DNA of 64,000 bases from Pseudoscleropodium purum (taxonomy: Eukaryota; Streptophyta; Bryopsida; Hypnales; Brachytheciaceae), in contig OZ017797.1 of assembly GCA_963969395.1 (NCBI GenBank), positions 13,764,001 to 13,828,000 of the forward strand, given 5' to 3'. Within the stretch, counting starts at the first letter, position 1. Every line of letters begins with the position of its first letter. A program made the position numbers and the translations under genes. Positions 11,640 through 24,850 of this stretch are shown here, one piece after another. Below the pieces are notes generated by a model, which ran no database searches, was not told the DNA's origin, and saw only the letters and a list, made by a program, of their open reading frames with translations.

Positions 11640-12330
11640 TTGCACCGACCAACTCCCATTTTATTGTTAAATTACAGCGATGGAGGGCAACTATATGATT
11701 TCTTTTTGTGTCCCCGGTGTCGAGACTTCTTGACTATTATTAGTTGCAACGTGATAAGGATTCGTGTGTGCATACGGATTTTCAGTGAACATGTTGAAAC
11801 CTTGAATGATGCCTGCAATGGAGCCCACTTCTTGCTGCTGCATCAAATACAAGGCTGGGAAACGTTGAAAACACTGAAGCAAATATCCATATTGATTTGA
11901 TCGAAGTCCGTCAAGTTAAGATATGTTAACTTACAAGCCCTGAAACCTGCGAGATTGATGCTGTTGAAGGCGTAAAGAATCTTGATGCAAATGGATGGCC
12001 AGCAATGAAAGCAAGGGTTGAAGAACCAACTTGCTCTTGTTCATGTCCTAAGGGGCATGGGCATCGGGGCTGTCCACGTTGAGGGGCCGTAGGAATGAGT
12101 GGCCAAACTTTGTTGAGAGTCTAAAGAAACGAGCTGAAATTGGCCAATTTTTTTTTCAATACGGCAGCCTGTCTACCACAGTTTGGGTTTCCATTCTTGT
12201 TTGGTGTAAACTCAATCCTTCAGATGTTCGTCGCCTTGGTCAAAAAGTGTTGCCATGTAGGCATTCTGGGATGGTGATGAACTTTGGACTTTGCCTTCTC
12301 ATGTGAAAGATGAAGAGGTTGAATTCTTTT
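11640..12330. pseudogene. Decayed gene fragment(s), identity unknown
   Basis: A GC-richer island in AT-rich repeats. On the minus strand about 70 codons (11691 to about 11900) read like real protein: LYLMQQQEVGSIAGIIQGF, then NPYAHTNPYHV. On the plus strand from about 11935, protein-like stretches lie in different frames: CEIDAVEGVKNLDANGWP, then LALVHVLRGMGIGAVHVEGP in another frame, then EWPNFVESLKKRAEIGQ. After an acceptor-like TGTTGCCATGTAG comes AFWDGDELWTLPSHVKDEE in a third frame. Frame changes and stops indicate a pseudogene. I do not recognise the family. Confidence 0.4.
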
Positions 12331-12873
12331 TTCTTTTTTTTTTGCAATTTGATTGGTGGAAGTTGGGAGCCTTGTGAGGTTTTGCCATAGTATGAAGTGC
12401 CCTTGAGAGTAGTGAAAAAAAGATATTAGCCTTGTCATCTCCATAATTTTTCTTTTGTTGGTTTTTGCAATTGGTTGTTGTGGCCTTTAAGATTTTTAGA
12501 AATAGTATCTTTACAATTGGGATGTATTTCAATGTTTTGATGTCAAAGTAGGATTTTTCTTGTGCCCACATTATGTAAGTTTTTGATCATTCTAATCCTA
12601 GTTAAGTTCTAGTTTTCTGTCAATGAAAAGTTACATTTTTGCCAGACTGATCTATAAAATGCATTGAGAATTTTCTAACTAAAGAAGGATCAACTTTACT
12701 AATCATATATTCAAAAAAGTACCCTAATAAATCTACTGAGAAAATAGGCTAATGATGTTTAAATATGGCTATGATTAATGTACAATGAGTGACCAAAAAA
12801 TCAAACCTCTTTGACGCTATATTATAAATATCAATGATTTTGAATAATAATAGCTACTTCTATTTTACAATAA

Positions 12874-13299
12874 TTAACCCCTAAATGCCCAAGGTACCAA
12901 ATTTTAGTATCAATAATACTTTGAAAATAAATGAAACCTAACTAAGTTGCTAGTTTCAGTAGTTTATATATTTTTTTAATTCTTCTTGAAGTCAGTATTA
13001 GCATCAAAAATCCAATTATGAAAATGATTGATTATGATTTTTTTGTTTAAGATTTTGTGCAAGGGTATCCATTGCAATCTTGACTTTCCATAATTCCATA
13101 GTGTTGAGAGCTCTTCACAATCTACATGGTGAAAATTTCTAAATTTTTTTTCACATCTTCTCAAACTAGCATATTACAAGATCTTATGGTTATAGATGTC
13201 AAAAAATGTTTTTTTTTCCTAAAATTTGATACTTGAATTAGGAATGGTAGTTTTGGAGTGTTTTTGGTGAAAACATAGTCCTCAGCCATTAGGGGTTAA
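12874..13299 (-). mobile_element. TTAA-bounded repeat, short internally deleted copy (426 bp)
   Basis: It begins TTAACCCCTAAATGCCC at 12874 and ends CCATTAGGGGTTAA at 13299, so both ends carry TTAA and an inverted CCCCTAATG/CATTAGGGG terminus. The interior matches the reverse complement of the first third of the 0.95-kb family (CATCTTCTCAAACTAGCATA, then TACAAGATCTTATGG and GGTGAAAACATAGTC). The central and distal thirds are missing. This short copy is the clearest evidence for the element's boundaries. Confidence 0.7.
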
Positions 13300-13789
13300 A
13301 AATTGGTTATGTAACTACAAAGTCAACCATCATTTTCAAATGTAATTTGAACTTTTAATCTCTAATGCACCCATCAACTAGAAAGTGATCATCACCTTTT
13401 TTTCACTCTAGTTCTTATATGCTTTTTAAAGCAATTTTTAAAATTTATAGGTGAAACTCATCTATTTTTTGATGATAACAAGCCCCCAAGTCATTCAAGT
13501 TGAGATGATTCCAAATTAAAAAAAAATTCTAGAAATGAATGGATTTACAATTTCCTATATTTTTTCAACCATTGGTACATAGACCCTACTTTGAAAAAAC
13601 TTTGAAGAAGAATATTAGAATTAGTTTCAAAACAAAGTGAGCCCCAATAAAATCATCAAACAATGGTAGGAACCAAGACCATCTAATGTTGAAATCTTGA
13701 TTGTTTGGATTTTTTACTTTAGTTTCAACATTGGGTACTCAATAGCTTTTCTAACCTTGGTGATTAAAATCTTAGGCCCTAAATCCTTG

Positions 13790-16300
13790 CAATTATGAGT
13801 TGCAAAGTGGAATTTAAACCTCATAAGATCTTGATTGTTTATAATCATACATTGTTGTTATTTTGAAACATGGTATTGTATATGGCTATCACGATCAACA
13901 TTCATGCTAAACATTTAATTAAAGTTGGAAAATCTAATTTGTCAAATGCTAAAAATGATAATATTCTCTCAAAATTTGTATTTTCTTTGTACAATTTTTG
14001 TTTATAAAAGAAAAATTTCCTAAAATTTCCTCATTATTTTTCAAAAAAATTAGGTCAATCATGATAGCAAAGGAAAATATAAATTAATTCACTAAAGAAC
14101 ATGACAGTATTAGACCTTCAAGTCTAAAAGCTATGTTTTTCGATACACAAATGTATTTAAATGGAAAAGGAAATTCTTAATAGTTTGAAAATTTTGCAAA
14201 CTCAAAAAGTAGGCAATCCTAGTAAGTAGAACTCATGAAGTTTTGCAATAGTAGCTTGAAGCATTATCCAAATAATATTGCATGCTTAGAATTAGAAAAA
14301 ATAGTGCAATTTCTTGTATGCAATGGTGTTGATAGTGGAGCAAAGTTCTAAATTCAATCCCAAACAAGTTTTCAAACACATAATTTGACACAAAAGTCAA
14401 GAATATGTTGCACTAACAATTTTGTATTGCGTATATTGTGAAATTTAAAAAAAAAATTTATACAACAAAAGGTCAAAAAATAAAGTAAATTTGTTTTGTG
14501 TTGATAGAAAGGATTATGCGTATATTTGTGGACAAATAATAACCTTTGTTATTTGTGTAGTACCATATATTCTTGAACTATACCATTCATTTCCTTTGAA
14601 GGAACGTCCTTTCTTTCCAAAAAAACAATAAATAGAGCAAACAATTGTATTGGTTTGCATCATAGCATTCCCAAAATATTAGTTGTATCAATTTGTACCA
14701 TGTCATAGTGTAGTTTCCCCAAACTACTAATATTCAACTACATAATGGATTATAAAAATCTACATAATTTTTATTTAATAGTTTTTTTTTAAATAGAAAA
14801 ATATGCATCATCCTTTATTACAAAAATATTTCTAATTTATCCAAAATCCTAATACACTCAGTTCACTTTTAGTTTAATAAATCTAAACTTTTTGAGGACT
14901 CCAATGATTTTTCAAACTGTTTAGAAGTTACATAAGGATTCAAGTGCAATCTAGAATAAGAATTAACCCATAAATGACCAAGGGCATTTTTCAAGAGAAA
15001 TTGTCAAAACAACTATTTTTAGTGCATTCAATAAAATCACAAAATAAAAATTTATATTTGGAAATTCAATTGTATGGAAGTGTAGTAGACTACTTTGAAA
15101 ATGTTTGTAAAAAACTAGAGACCATTTGACAATGTGGATTGAAAGATTATAATATTTGAAGTGAGGGAAAAAACGTCTTTTCATTCCTACAAAATGCGGT
15201 CAACAAACTTTGAACCCTTTCATAGTAAAATTTTTGCTCTACACAAAATTGAGCCTCTACACTATCAAATGTTAAATCTTAAAAGGTACACTCATGCACA
15301 ATTTCAATAGCAAATTTTGAATAACCTTGCAATAGGAGGAAGTGAAGCAAATTGGCAATATAGTGGTCATTTTTTGATGATTTCTTGTGGAGCAAAGGAA
15401 TTTTTTGTTTGAAATTCAAACAATGAATCTTTAAGACAAACATTTGCAATGAGTGCAGAGACAATTCCAAGACTCTTAAAAACACAAGTTCTAAGATAAT
15501 AGCATTTGTAGTTGGATGAAATGGGTTTTTTTTTTCAAACTTATCAAACATAATGAGTAGAGTTTTGATTCCTCTTGCACTTAGATTTTTGCATTGAAGA
15601 TAGGTTTTGTCTACAATTGTATACTATATCATATTAGTTGCATACTTACCACATTTGAGAATAGTAGGTGAAGAATTTAGCAAAAGATGCCCAAATTGCT
15701 TAGATCTTTTAGTTAATATAACTTTTGATCCAAATATCTAATTGGATTTTTGTTAAGATTCTTATTAAGTGGATGCATGTCACCACCTTGTATACAAAAT
15801 TTAGAAACATTCAATCCTTTTTGACTTTACAATCACCTACCCAAATTTTAAAGTAGGGCTATGAATCTTTCTAAATATAAAAAATTATCTGAATGAAGAG
15901 TCAAAAATACAATGCAGTACATCCGTATTGTTCTTTTGAAAGTACTCATGTATGGTACTTTTCAATAACTTACTTTGAAGCCCAAGTGCAACATTTTCAT
16001 GCCCATTCCATGATTTTTTTCTTAAACAAATGGAAACCAAATTCCATTGCAAGCCAGGGCCCATTGCATGATATAATATTACCCTACAAAGCACTCAAAC
16101 TGCAGGCGTGGCAAAAGACTGGCGAGAGGGGCTCTGTTGGCAGACCGCAGCTTTTGATCCATGTCTGCTTGTATTTCAGGGAGCCTTTGTCTGTCATGCG
16201 TACAAAACCCGTGCAAGAGCGTGCGAGAAGAACCATGATACTTGCATTTTTATTCACAAAGCCAATGATGTATTTGAAAACATAATTTTCCTAAAATTTG
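13790..16300 (+). repeat. First copy of a composite repeat block with GC-rich island
   Basis: The order is: a left part (about 14210-14960, sharing GAAGCATTATCCAAA and TGCTTAGAATTAGAAAAA with 22730 and 28960); a TTAA-type repeat starting TTAACCCATAAATGACC at 14963; then a GC-rich island from about 15895 to 16270. The same sequence of parts recurs at 22720-24850 and, with an insertion, at 28935-32760. The segment at 13815-14160 recurs separately at 26165-26490. Confidence 0.65.
16083..16270 (-). other. GC-rich island, copy 1 of 3, with conserved peptide
   Basis: Read on the minus strand, an ATG starts a frame containing GSLKYKQTWIKSCG, LSPVFCHACSLS and further residues. The same frame is open in the copies at 24545-24850 and 32448-32760. 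This copy lacks the central part found in the other two. It might be a captured first exon or the start of a degenerate transposase (the CHAC-type cysteines are finger-like), but I cannot identify it. Confidence 0.45.
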
Positions 16301-16819
16301 GTCATTTTTTTAATTTTTTTTTTTGTCAACTTTGATATCCATGTACAATATAAGTTAATTAATCCGTAAAGGAACATGAGTTAATCCACCCTTGAGATTA
16401 TGCAAGTACAACTAGATTCTTCACATTTTCAATTCATCAATTCGTAAATCAAGTTGCCTAGGCAATGTCTAACTGTGACTTTCAAGTAATGAACAAATCT
16501 TGTTTTGTGCTAAACCTTAATAGATTCAAGTGTAAACTTGAAACAATGCAATCTCCAAAAGTTAAAAGTTTTGGTCAATTTTGGCTAGTGTGGGCCAAAA
16601 CTTTAAACCTCCAAGCAAAGACTAATTTAATCATAGTTCTAAGTAGCCTTAGCTATAGAGCATTTTATGTCCCTTCCAAAATGAAAAAATCATTCTTAAT
16701 TAAACTTTCTCACTAAAAGTTGTTTTATAGATGAAGCTCTTCCTTTAAGCTATTCTATCAAACTTCATCTATCAATTTCTATTTACCTATTTATCCAAAT
16801 TCACTTTTGATTTTGGGGT

Positions 16820-17766
16820 TTAACTCGTAAATGCCCAAATTGCATTTTCTAGCACAATAGCAATTTTGGGCACCTCACTACGAATAGATTTTTTATTTTT
16901 TTTCTTTGAAATTTTAACACAATATGTGCCCAAGGAATAGCTTCAAAGGACTATAATTTTCATAACTTTTGACTACATGGTTAAAAAGTTATTGTATGAT
17001 ATATACTTTTCATTGCTCGGTAGTCCGGCAACCAAAAAAACTTCTCTATAAATCATTTTCTTTTTAAATTTAAATTTAAAATTGGTTCTCTAGATTTATA
17101 TATACTTGGAAAGCTTTGAATCATTCCATTTTGATCAATAAGTTAAAAATTTTGAGGAGTTTGTTGGTCATTATTGAATCTCTACACTAAGACAAACTTT
17201 AAAGTCTTTTATTTAACTCAATTTATAATATTTTTGGAAAAAAATAAAAAACAAAAAAACATTAGATGTAGATTTTTTATTACAACATTACAACCATTGG
17301 GAATGTCATTTTTCAATTCCATAAATAAATTGTCAACAATTTAGTATTTTGAATCATTTTCTATTTCTTTCTACTTACTAGTTTTTTTGAATATGTTGTA
17401 CAATTCCAAATGATTTGAATTTTTTTAAGCATGTAGCCAACTTGACTTGAAGAATGAACTCAAAGAGTAACCACGATCTTGGACATTTTTTCATACAAAT
17501 GTGACCTTATTAAGTGCAGCTACCCAATTTTTTGTAGGCTATCCAAAAAATGATTTTTGTCAATTCAAATGCTAACATCATGCAATCTCCACAATGGAAA
17601 ATTCTGAAATTTTATGCATATCTTTTCAAATAAGCATACTACAAGATTCTATAGATATATGTGTCTAAAATGATTTAAAAATAAATAAATTGGTACTTAT
17701 ACCACAAATGGCAATTTTAATAGAGTGGTTTTAGTGAAAATATAGTCAAAATCATTTAGGAATTTA
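16820..17766 (-). mobile_element. TTAA-bounded repeat, full-length reverse copy
   Basis: The left end is TTAACTCGTAAATGCCCAAA and the right end is ATCATTTAGGAATTTA. The whole interior is the reverse complement of the plus-orientation family, including AACTTTTGACTACATGGTTA, CTTTGAATCATTCCATTTTG and CTACTTCT-type blocks. The right terminus is mutated and lacks TTAA. Confidence 0.65.
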
Positions 17767-18514
17767 TTTGTAGTTAATCCTAGTTTTTATAATTTTAATT
17801 TCACTTGAATTGGCAAATAATTACTACTTTCATCCAAAGCTAAACTTCTTTAAGATCAAACTTCATCCTAGGTTATCTCCTTTAAATGTAATTTATATTC
17901 TAAGTGTGAAATATTTATAGAATTCTCTAACAATTTTCTGAATGATTCAAAATTAAGTTTATTCCTCCAATGTCGTTGACACCACAATTCTATCTTCCTT
18001 GATCATGATCGTGATTTTGTTATTCAATCCCTCGTGCTCCATCTTTGTTGATTTTCTTGGGCTTAATAAATCCTTCTCAGCATCTATTCTTAAGACTCTT
18101 TATATCCAAATTAGTCAACTACAGGATTGTTTCAAATTGTAGTCAAAGCATCTATTAACCTCTGAAGTTTTTTCATGTTTAGAGGTTCAAAACTATTTTG
18201 AAATACTAGTCTCCAAAGCAAGGCTAAAATCTTCATTTATATTTATTTTTTAATAGATCCAACAATAGGATCCTTTAGTTCATTTATTAAAGTATAATTT
18301 ATTAAAATTTAAGATTAAAAAACCTTACCAATTGTAAGATCATAATGCTTGGATTTCAAAAAGAAGTATTTTCAATTCTTTCCAAATGGTTAGATTTCAT
18401 CTTTCAAAATTTTTTACCCAAGAATGTAAAGATCCTACTACTTGCAACTCTCCATAACATATTGAAGAAATAAGTTGAGAATACAACTTGAAAATTCCAA
18501 ATTTTTCTTTCACA

Positions 18515-18975
18515 TTCATACTTGGAAAAATAAATAGAAAGAAGTAGAGAATGATTTAAAATACTAAATTGTTAAGAATTTGTTTACGGAATTGAAAAAT
18601 TCCAATTCCAATGGTTCAAATGTCATAATAAACCATCTACATCCTATGATTTTATTTTTTTTCCAAAAATATTGAAAATTGAGTTAAAATAAAGGACTTC
18701 AAAGTTTCTTTAGAGTAGAGATTTCATAATTGCTTGCAAACAAAAACTCCTCATAACTTTAATCTCATTAATCAAAATAGAATGTATCAAAGCTTTCTAG
18801 ATATATATAAATCTAGAAACAAATTTTCATTTTTTATGAAAAAAGGTTTTTTTCCTAATCAACCCAAGTTGCCCGGGTTGAGAAAGAAATTACATACTAT
18901 AAAATAATTTCTTAACCATGTACTCAAAATTTATAAAATTGTTGGGCCTTAAGGCTACTCTTAGAAGTTTATCTT
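18515..18975 (+). mobile_element. TTAA-family repeat, 3'-half copy
   Basis: It begins at AAATAGAAAGAAGTAGAGAA and runs through TAAATTGTTAAGAATTTG, AACTCCTCATAACTTTAAT and CTTTCTAGATATATATAAAT to GTTGGGCCTTAAGGCTACTC. The order is that of the plus-orientation family, but the first half and the left terminus are missing. Confidence 0.6.
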
Positions 18976-19338
18976 TTAGAAAATTTTGGTTGGGTACTTT
19001 GTATTTCAATATCAACCACAATTGGGTATACCCAAACCAAGACGGTTTTTTGCAAAATAGTACCAGATTGCATCCAAAAAAGTAATTTGTCTAAAAAATG
19101 ATGAAAAATTGTGAAGTTTGTGCCAAAAAACTTCAAATGAAAAAAAATACCGGATGAAATACAAGATTGTGGATGAAAATAAAATCATAGATATGTGATA
19201 TATGTTAATGTGATATTTTCTATCTAATATGTGGATGAATATTGAAATTTAGAGTACCACTATAACATCTTCTATCACCATTTTGGCACTTCATAAAAAA
19301 TGAAAAAAAAAACTAGCCCTAACTCACTCCTTGGTCTA

Positions 19339-19479
19339 CTTAGCTAGGGTTTTATCTTGGATGGTGGGTGCCACTTGGCTAGCTAAGGTTCAATCCAACT
19401 AGCTAGGATTTTGCCTGGCTAATTGGAGTTATGCTCAATTAGCTAGGATTTTGTCTAGACTAGCTAGAATTAGTCCTAT
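19339..19479. repeat. Minisatellite, about 20-bp period
   Basis: Units such as CTAGCTAAGGTTCAATCCAA, CTAGCTAGGATTTTGCCTGG and TTAGCTAGGATTTTGTCTAG follow one another at 20-21 base steps from 19379, with a degenerate unit before and one after. Confidence 0.75.
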
Positions 19480-20728
19480 GAGGATATTGCATATTAGAGT
19501 GGTTCAATGGATGACTTCATTGTTAATTGTAGAAAAAGAGAATGCACCTATTGGTTTAATAATTGGAGGATTTTAGTGACTACCTTGGTCATGGAGGTTG
19601 CACCCTAATTATGTATGTTTACCGTAGGTTTGGATGATTATCTAACTGTGGATTCTAATCTAAACGAAAGGAATAATTGCTTTGCAAATGTCTAAATGGG
19701 ATCAAAGCTTTGATCAAGTTGATACCCAAAGGACCAAAAACTAAAACAACACAAAAGAAGGGGATGCTAATAATAGGGTTCTAAATGGTTCATATAAAGT
19801 CAAAGCTTTACTATATAGTAGAAGATATAATGAAAGGATTGAGAGACAAGGAAAGAACACACTAAACAAAGCAAGGAATGGCCAAGTGTCTCAATGAACA
19901 GAACAACTTTGGGTATAATTAGGAATGAAACAATGATCCAAATATCCAAAATTTTGAAAAAACACACATGTTCAATAGGCCAAGGCTTTCAAGGGAATAC
20001 TCCCAAATAGGAATTTGCACACAAGAAGCTAGTGCAAGATCACAAGGAAAAAGAAATTCAAAAACTTAATAAAACTTCAATAGCCACAATTGTTGTAACA
20101 AAAACAACAAAACATGAGAACATACAAAATGGTGCTACATTTAAAGGGTCCTCCGTATCCTTCAAGAAGTGCCCCAAAGTATTTAAATGAAATGAACAAA
20201 ATGCTCCAAAAACACCAAATAATTACAAAATGGCCAAAATAGCCAAAACTCTATGAACACAAAAGTATCATCAGTTGGACAATAGTAAATAGGGGGTGGT
20301 TTGAAAGAAGTGAGAATGACTATCCGTGATTTTTCCAATTCCTCTTTTCCACTTTCTAACCTCTATAATTTTCTATAAATAACCACTAATTATTGCTAAT
20401 TACTAGGAAAAAGACAAATCCGATGTTAGCTCCTACCTAATTTTTGGAAAAAGCTAAAAATGACAAATGAAATGCCCCATTATCTTTAGAAGGCCCAATT
20501 AGCTTTTCAGATTCTCTGCACTCTACTTCCAAGTCATTTGGACTCGTAGAAGCCAACAAATTGTTAAAGCAAATAAATGTAAAAATTCCAAATGATAGAA
20601 ATTGCACTTTTCCAAAGATTTTGACTAGCCTAGAGTGTTCTAGTGGTTTAGGGAGTAAGAAAAGACTCTTCTTTAGCCTTGTTTGGATGTCAACAAGCTT
20701 CCCATATGATGATCAATGCATCAAATTT

Positions 20729-21646
20729 GTTTAATTCATAAAGTTTTTTTACTAAGTTTTCACCAAAAACACTCCCAAACTACCATTTTCAATATAAGTA
20801 CCAAATTTGAAAAAAAAATTGGACACATATAACTATAAGATCTTGTAATACGCTAGTTTGAGAAGATGTCAAAAAAATTTCAAAAATTTCCATCATGTAG
20901 ATTGCAAAATTTTAGCGTTTGAATTGACAAAATCTATTTTTTGGCCCTACAAAAAAATGGGCAATTGCATTTTACAAGACTAAATTTGTGTGAAAAAATG
21001 TCCAAAATGGTGATGCTTCTTTGGATTCATTTTTCAAGGCAAGTTTCTTAAAATTCAAAGCATTTGGAATTATACTATAGTTATGAAAAAAATAGTAAAT
21101 AGAAAGAAGTAGAGAATAATTCAAAATACTAAATTGTCAAGAATTTAGGTATGGAATTGAAAAAATGCTAATTCTAATTGTTTTAATGTTGTTATAAAAA
21201 ATCTACACCCAATGCTTTTATTTTTTTTCAAAAATATTGAAAATTGAGTTGAATAAAGGACTTCAAAGTCTATCTTAGAATAGGGATTCCATAATTACCT
21301 ACAAACTATAACTCCTTATAATTTTTATCTCATTAATCAAGTGGAATGATCAAAGCTTTCTACACGTATATAAATCTAAAAAAACATTTTTTAATTTAAA
21401 TTTATTTTTAAATAAATTTTAAAAGAATTTTTTTGAGCCACTCGGATTGCACACAATTAATTGAAAATATCATGCAATAACTTTTAAAACATGTAATCAA
21501 AAGTTATAAAAATTGTTGGGCCTTAAAGCTATTCTTTGGATATATGTTATGTGAAATTTTAGCAAAAAATTAAAAATTTTCATTCCTAAGGAATTGCTCC
21601 TACTTGTTATGTTGCCAAAATGCCATTTGGTCCTTTAGAAGTTAAA
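20729..21646 (+). mobile_element. TTAA-bounded repeat, plus-orientation copy
   Basis: The left end is TTAATTCATAAAG followed by TTTTCACCAAAAACACTCCC. The right end is GGTCCTTTAGAAGTTAA. The internal blocks are all in family order: ATCTTGTAATACGCTAGTTT, TTGGCCCTACAAAAAA, ATTCAAAATACTAAATTGTC and GGGCCTTAAAGCTATTC. Confidence 0.65.
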
Positions 21647-21649
21647 GTT

Positions 21650-22470
21650 TCACAAAAAAATTTGATCAAGTTGTTAGTTTGGGTACTTCACAGTATTGAA
21701 ATGCCTTGAAATTTTGTGGGGTGTATTAATATCACAAAAAATTCTACCCTAATTTTTAGCAAAATTTTACCGCAACCCAAGTAATTTCTAGGAATTTCCA
21801 TCATTAGTTAAAGTAGTTGAGTTTCCAAAAAAATCTCTTTTGTAATCTTGAAAAATCCAATTTGGGAGGGGGGATATCTCTTTAAAGTTTCCAAACATTA
21901 AGTAGAAGTTTATAGTCTTACTTTGCACTTTTTATAAGAAGATTTGATTTTTATTACCTCCTTTATTTGATGAATAAGGATTCTCTTGATTGGAAGGAAA
22001 TTTTGACAAACCAATTTTGTTGTTGAACTCCAGGTGCATTTTTATATAAGAAATTACCTCTCTTCAATCTTTGGTTGTGTCATTCCTTGTGTTGCTCTAA
22101 TTTTTATTTGCAAAGCTAATATCTAATTTTCTAAGGTTCTCTGGGATTGGATGGTAATTCTAATTTGAACTGGCTACAAGTATATTTAAGACTACTAAGA
22201 ATTCTCCTTTATAAATTATCCCCTATCATATAGTTGAGCTCTATCACATGCACTCATAGTTCTAGGTCAATCTCTAATAAGAGTCTATATAATTGCTATA
22301 TTTGGCTATTTTTTAGACACCTAATCTTCTTTTAGACATCTAATTGACCTCTCAAACACTTAGCATATTTTTTAAGTATGAAATTGAAGGGGCTTATGCA
22401 CTTCAAGCTTTGGGGGATAAAACATTGTAAGAACTTTACTAACTACAATTTTAACACTCTTTTTATGAAG
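21650..22470. other. AT-rich intergenic DNA, no gene seen
   Basis: No ORF, repeat boundary or regulatory feature that I can support. Confidence 0.5.
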
Positions 22471-22706
22471 GTTGCTATTATGTGAGCCTAGGAGTGTGAG
22501 CACATGAGCCTACAAGACTATACACTTCTATTATAGGTGTCTATAATATAGAATTTTTTCATAATTATAGTGTAATTATGAAAGAGGTACCTATATTATA
22601 GGAATTTTTATTATAAGCACCTTTAAAGGTTGTTGTATATTTGCTTATGTATATGCTCAAAGGTCACAAGCTCGCATTTTCATGCTCAAATACTATCACT
22701 ATTGAT
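22471..22706. repeat. Palindromic repeat family copy
   Basis: It begins GTTGCTATTATGTGAGCCTA and then GGAGTGTGAGCACATG. The same sequence, reversed, ends the copy at 37634. The interior contains repeated ATTATAGG/CCTATATTATAGG palindromes. The right end, around ATGCTCAAAGGTCACAAGC, matches the left end of the 37.4-kb copy. Confidence 0.6.
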
Positions 22707-22719
22707 TGTAGTCTATATG

Positions 22720-24850
22720 TAGAATTCATGAATTTTGTATTAGTAGATTGAAGCATTATCCAAACAATTATACATGCTTAGAATTAGAAAAATGATGCAA
22801 TTTCTCAAATCCAATGACTTCAATTGGGCATTGATAGTGTGGGGAAGCTCCAAATTCAACTCCAAATTTTTATATACATTGACATAGAAGTCAAAAATAT
22901 GTTGCAACAACAATTTTTTACCACTTATTTTGTGAAACTCTTGACAAAAATTAATTCAAAAAAGGATTAGAAACCAAAATAGATTTATTTTGTGTGGTAG
23001 AAAGGATTTTGCTTATAACAACCTTTGTTATATAAAAAATACCATATATTCTTGAAGTGTGACATTCATTCCCTTTGAAGAAACATCCATTTTCCCTCAA
23101 AGTATAGAGGCTTAATTTTGAACGTAGATGCAATAAATAGAGCAATAATTGTATTGGTCTGTACCATTGCATTTCCAAAATATCAATTGTATTATTATGT
23201 ACTACATAGTAATGAAGCTTTCCAAGAATACTAATATACAACTACATAATGGGCTGTAAAATCTACATAATTTTTAATTAATATTTTCAAAAAATTAGAC
23301 AAATTTTCACCACCTTGTTAAGAAGATATTTCTAATTTACTAAAAATCCAAATAAACTCATTTTCCTTGTATTTTTAACAAATCTAAGCTTTTCAAAGAA
23401 TCCAATGATTTTTCAAATCTTTGAGGATTAGATGCAAATTCAAATGAAATTTGGAATAAGAATTAAACCATAAATAACCGTAGGTATTTTTCAAGAGATA
23501 ATTGTCAAAAACTACCAATTTTTAGTGCATTGGCTGAAATTGAATATATATATATATATATTTGGAAATTCGATTGTATGAAAGTGTAGTAGACTATTGT
23601 GAAAACATGTATAAATAATTTGGACCATTTGACAACATGAATTGAAAGGTTATAATGTTTGAAGTGAGGGAAAAAACTTCTTTTCATTCCTACAAAATGT
23701 GGTCCACAAACTTTGAACCCTTTCAAAGTAAAATTTTTGTTCTACACAAAATTGACCTTCTACACTATCAAGTAGAAAATCTTATTAGATACACTCATGC
23801 ACAATTTAAAAAAGCAAAGAAGGGAGCTAACTTAGTGTGAATCACTTTGCAATACGAGGAAGTCAAGTAAATTGGCAATACACTAATCATTTTTTTGATG
23901 ATTTCTCGTGGAGCAAAGAAATTTTTTGTTTGAAATGCAAACATTTGCAATGAGTGTAGAAAAAATTCCAAGACTTTTAAGAGTGCAAATTTCAACCTAA
24001 TAGCAATTGCAGTTAGACGAAAATGTTTATTTTCCTTCAAACTTATCCAACATAACTAATGAAGTTTTGACTCTTCTTGCAATGAGATTTTTACACTGAA
24101 GGTAGTTTTGTTTACATTTGCATATTATATATCACATTGGTTGCATACTTACCACATTTCAAAGTAATAGGTGAGGAATTTAGCAAAAGATGCCCCAATT
24201 GCTAAGATCTTTATTTCAAGCAATATGACTTTTGATCCAAGAGGGACAATATCTCCATTTCATATAAAAAAAATTTAGAAACACTCAATCTTTTTTGACT
24301 TTGTAATCACCTACCCAAATTTTAAACTAAATCCACAAATCTTTCAAAGAATAAAAAAATGAAATTAAAAAAAATTGGGTATCTGAACAAAGAATTGAAA
24401 GTACAATGACGCCGTACACCCATGCTGTCCACAACGTCATGTTGAAAGTACCCATGTATGATACTTTTCAATACTTTAAAGTCAAAGTCATTGGAGTACG
24501 ACATGGTGCCCATTTCATGATTCATTATGACATTATGGTACAAATTGAAGCTGACCCAAACTGCGGACGTGGCATAAGACTGGCGAGAGGGGCTCCATTG
24601 GCGGATCACAGCTTTTGATCCATTTCTGCTTGTATTTTAGCGAGCCTCTGTCCATCGTGCGTACAAAACCCGTACAAGAGTGTCCACCAGCAAATTTGCA
24701 GGACCCTGGGAGCAGGGCAAGGATATGGCGTAAGTAAGTTAACCCTACGGAATGCCTATAATTGACTTTGTGACCCCAAATGTGAGGGAAAAGTAGACTC
24801 ACAAGAAGAACCATGATTCTTGCAGTAGTTTTATTCACTATGGCATGGTG
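22720..24850 (+). repeat. Second copy of the composite repeat block with GC-rich island
   Basis: Left part from about 22730, TTAA-type repeat from 23463 (TTAAACCATAAATAACC), then the island from about 24395. It aligns along its length with 14210-16270 and 28935-32760 in the same orientation. A (TA)n tract lies near 23548. The ORFs across it are not genes. Confidence 0.65.
24545..24850 (-). other. GC-rich island, copy 2 of 3, with conserved peptide
   Basis: The minus-strand frame runs from an ATG at the motif MDRGSLKYKQKWIKSC and continues through MEPLSPVLCHVRSLG. Upstream of it on the minus strand, the GTACGGGTTTTGTACGCACG type sequence is also conserved between copies. The island is much GC-richer and better conserved than its flanks. 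Confidence 0.45.

Larger units (their letters stand above)
17770..20725. other. AT-rich repeats, no gene
   Basis: Apart from a truncated TTAA-family copy and a 20-bp minisatellite listed separately, I see AT-rich DNA with no gene. No ORF of 60 or more codons is present between about 16720 and 22950, itself a sign of long non-coding decay. Confidence 0.55.

Noticed and set aside
15893..16285. 130-codon plus-strand ORF over the GC island
   Set aside because: Its frame is not preserved in the other two islands, unlike the minus-strand frame.
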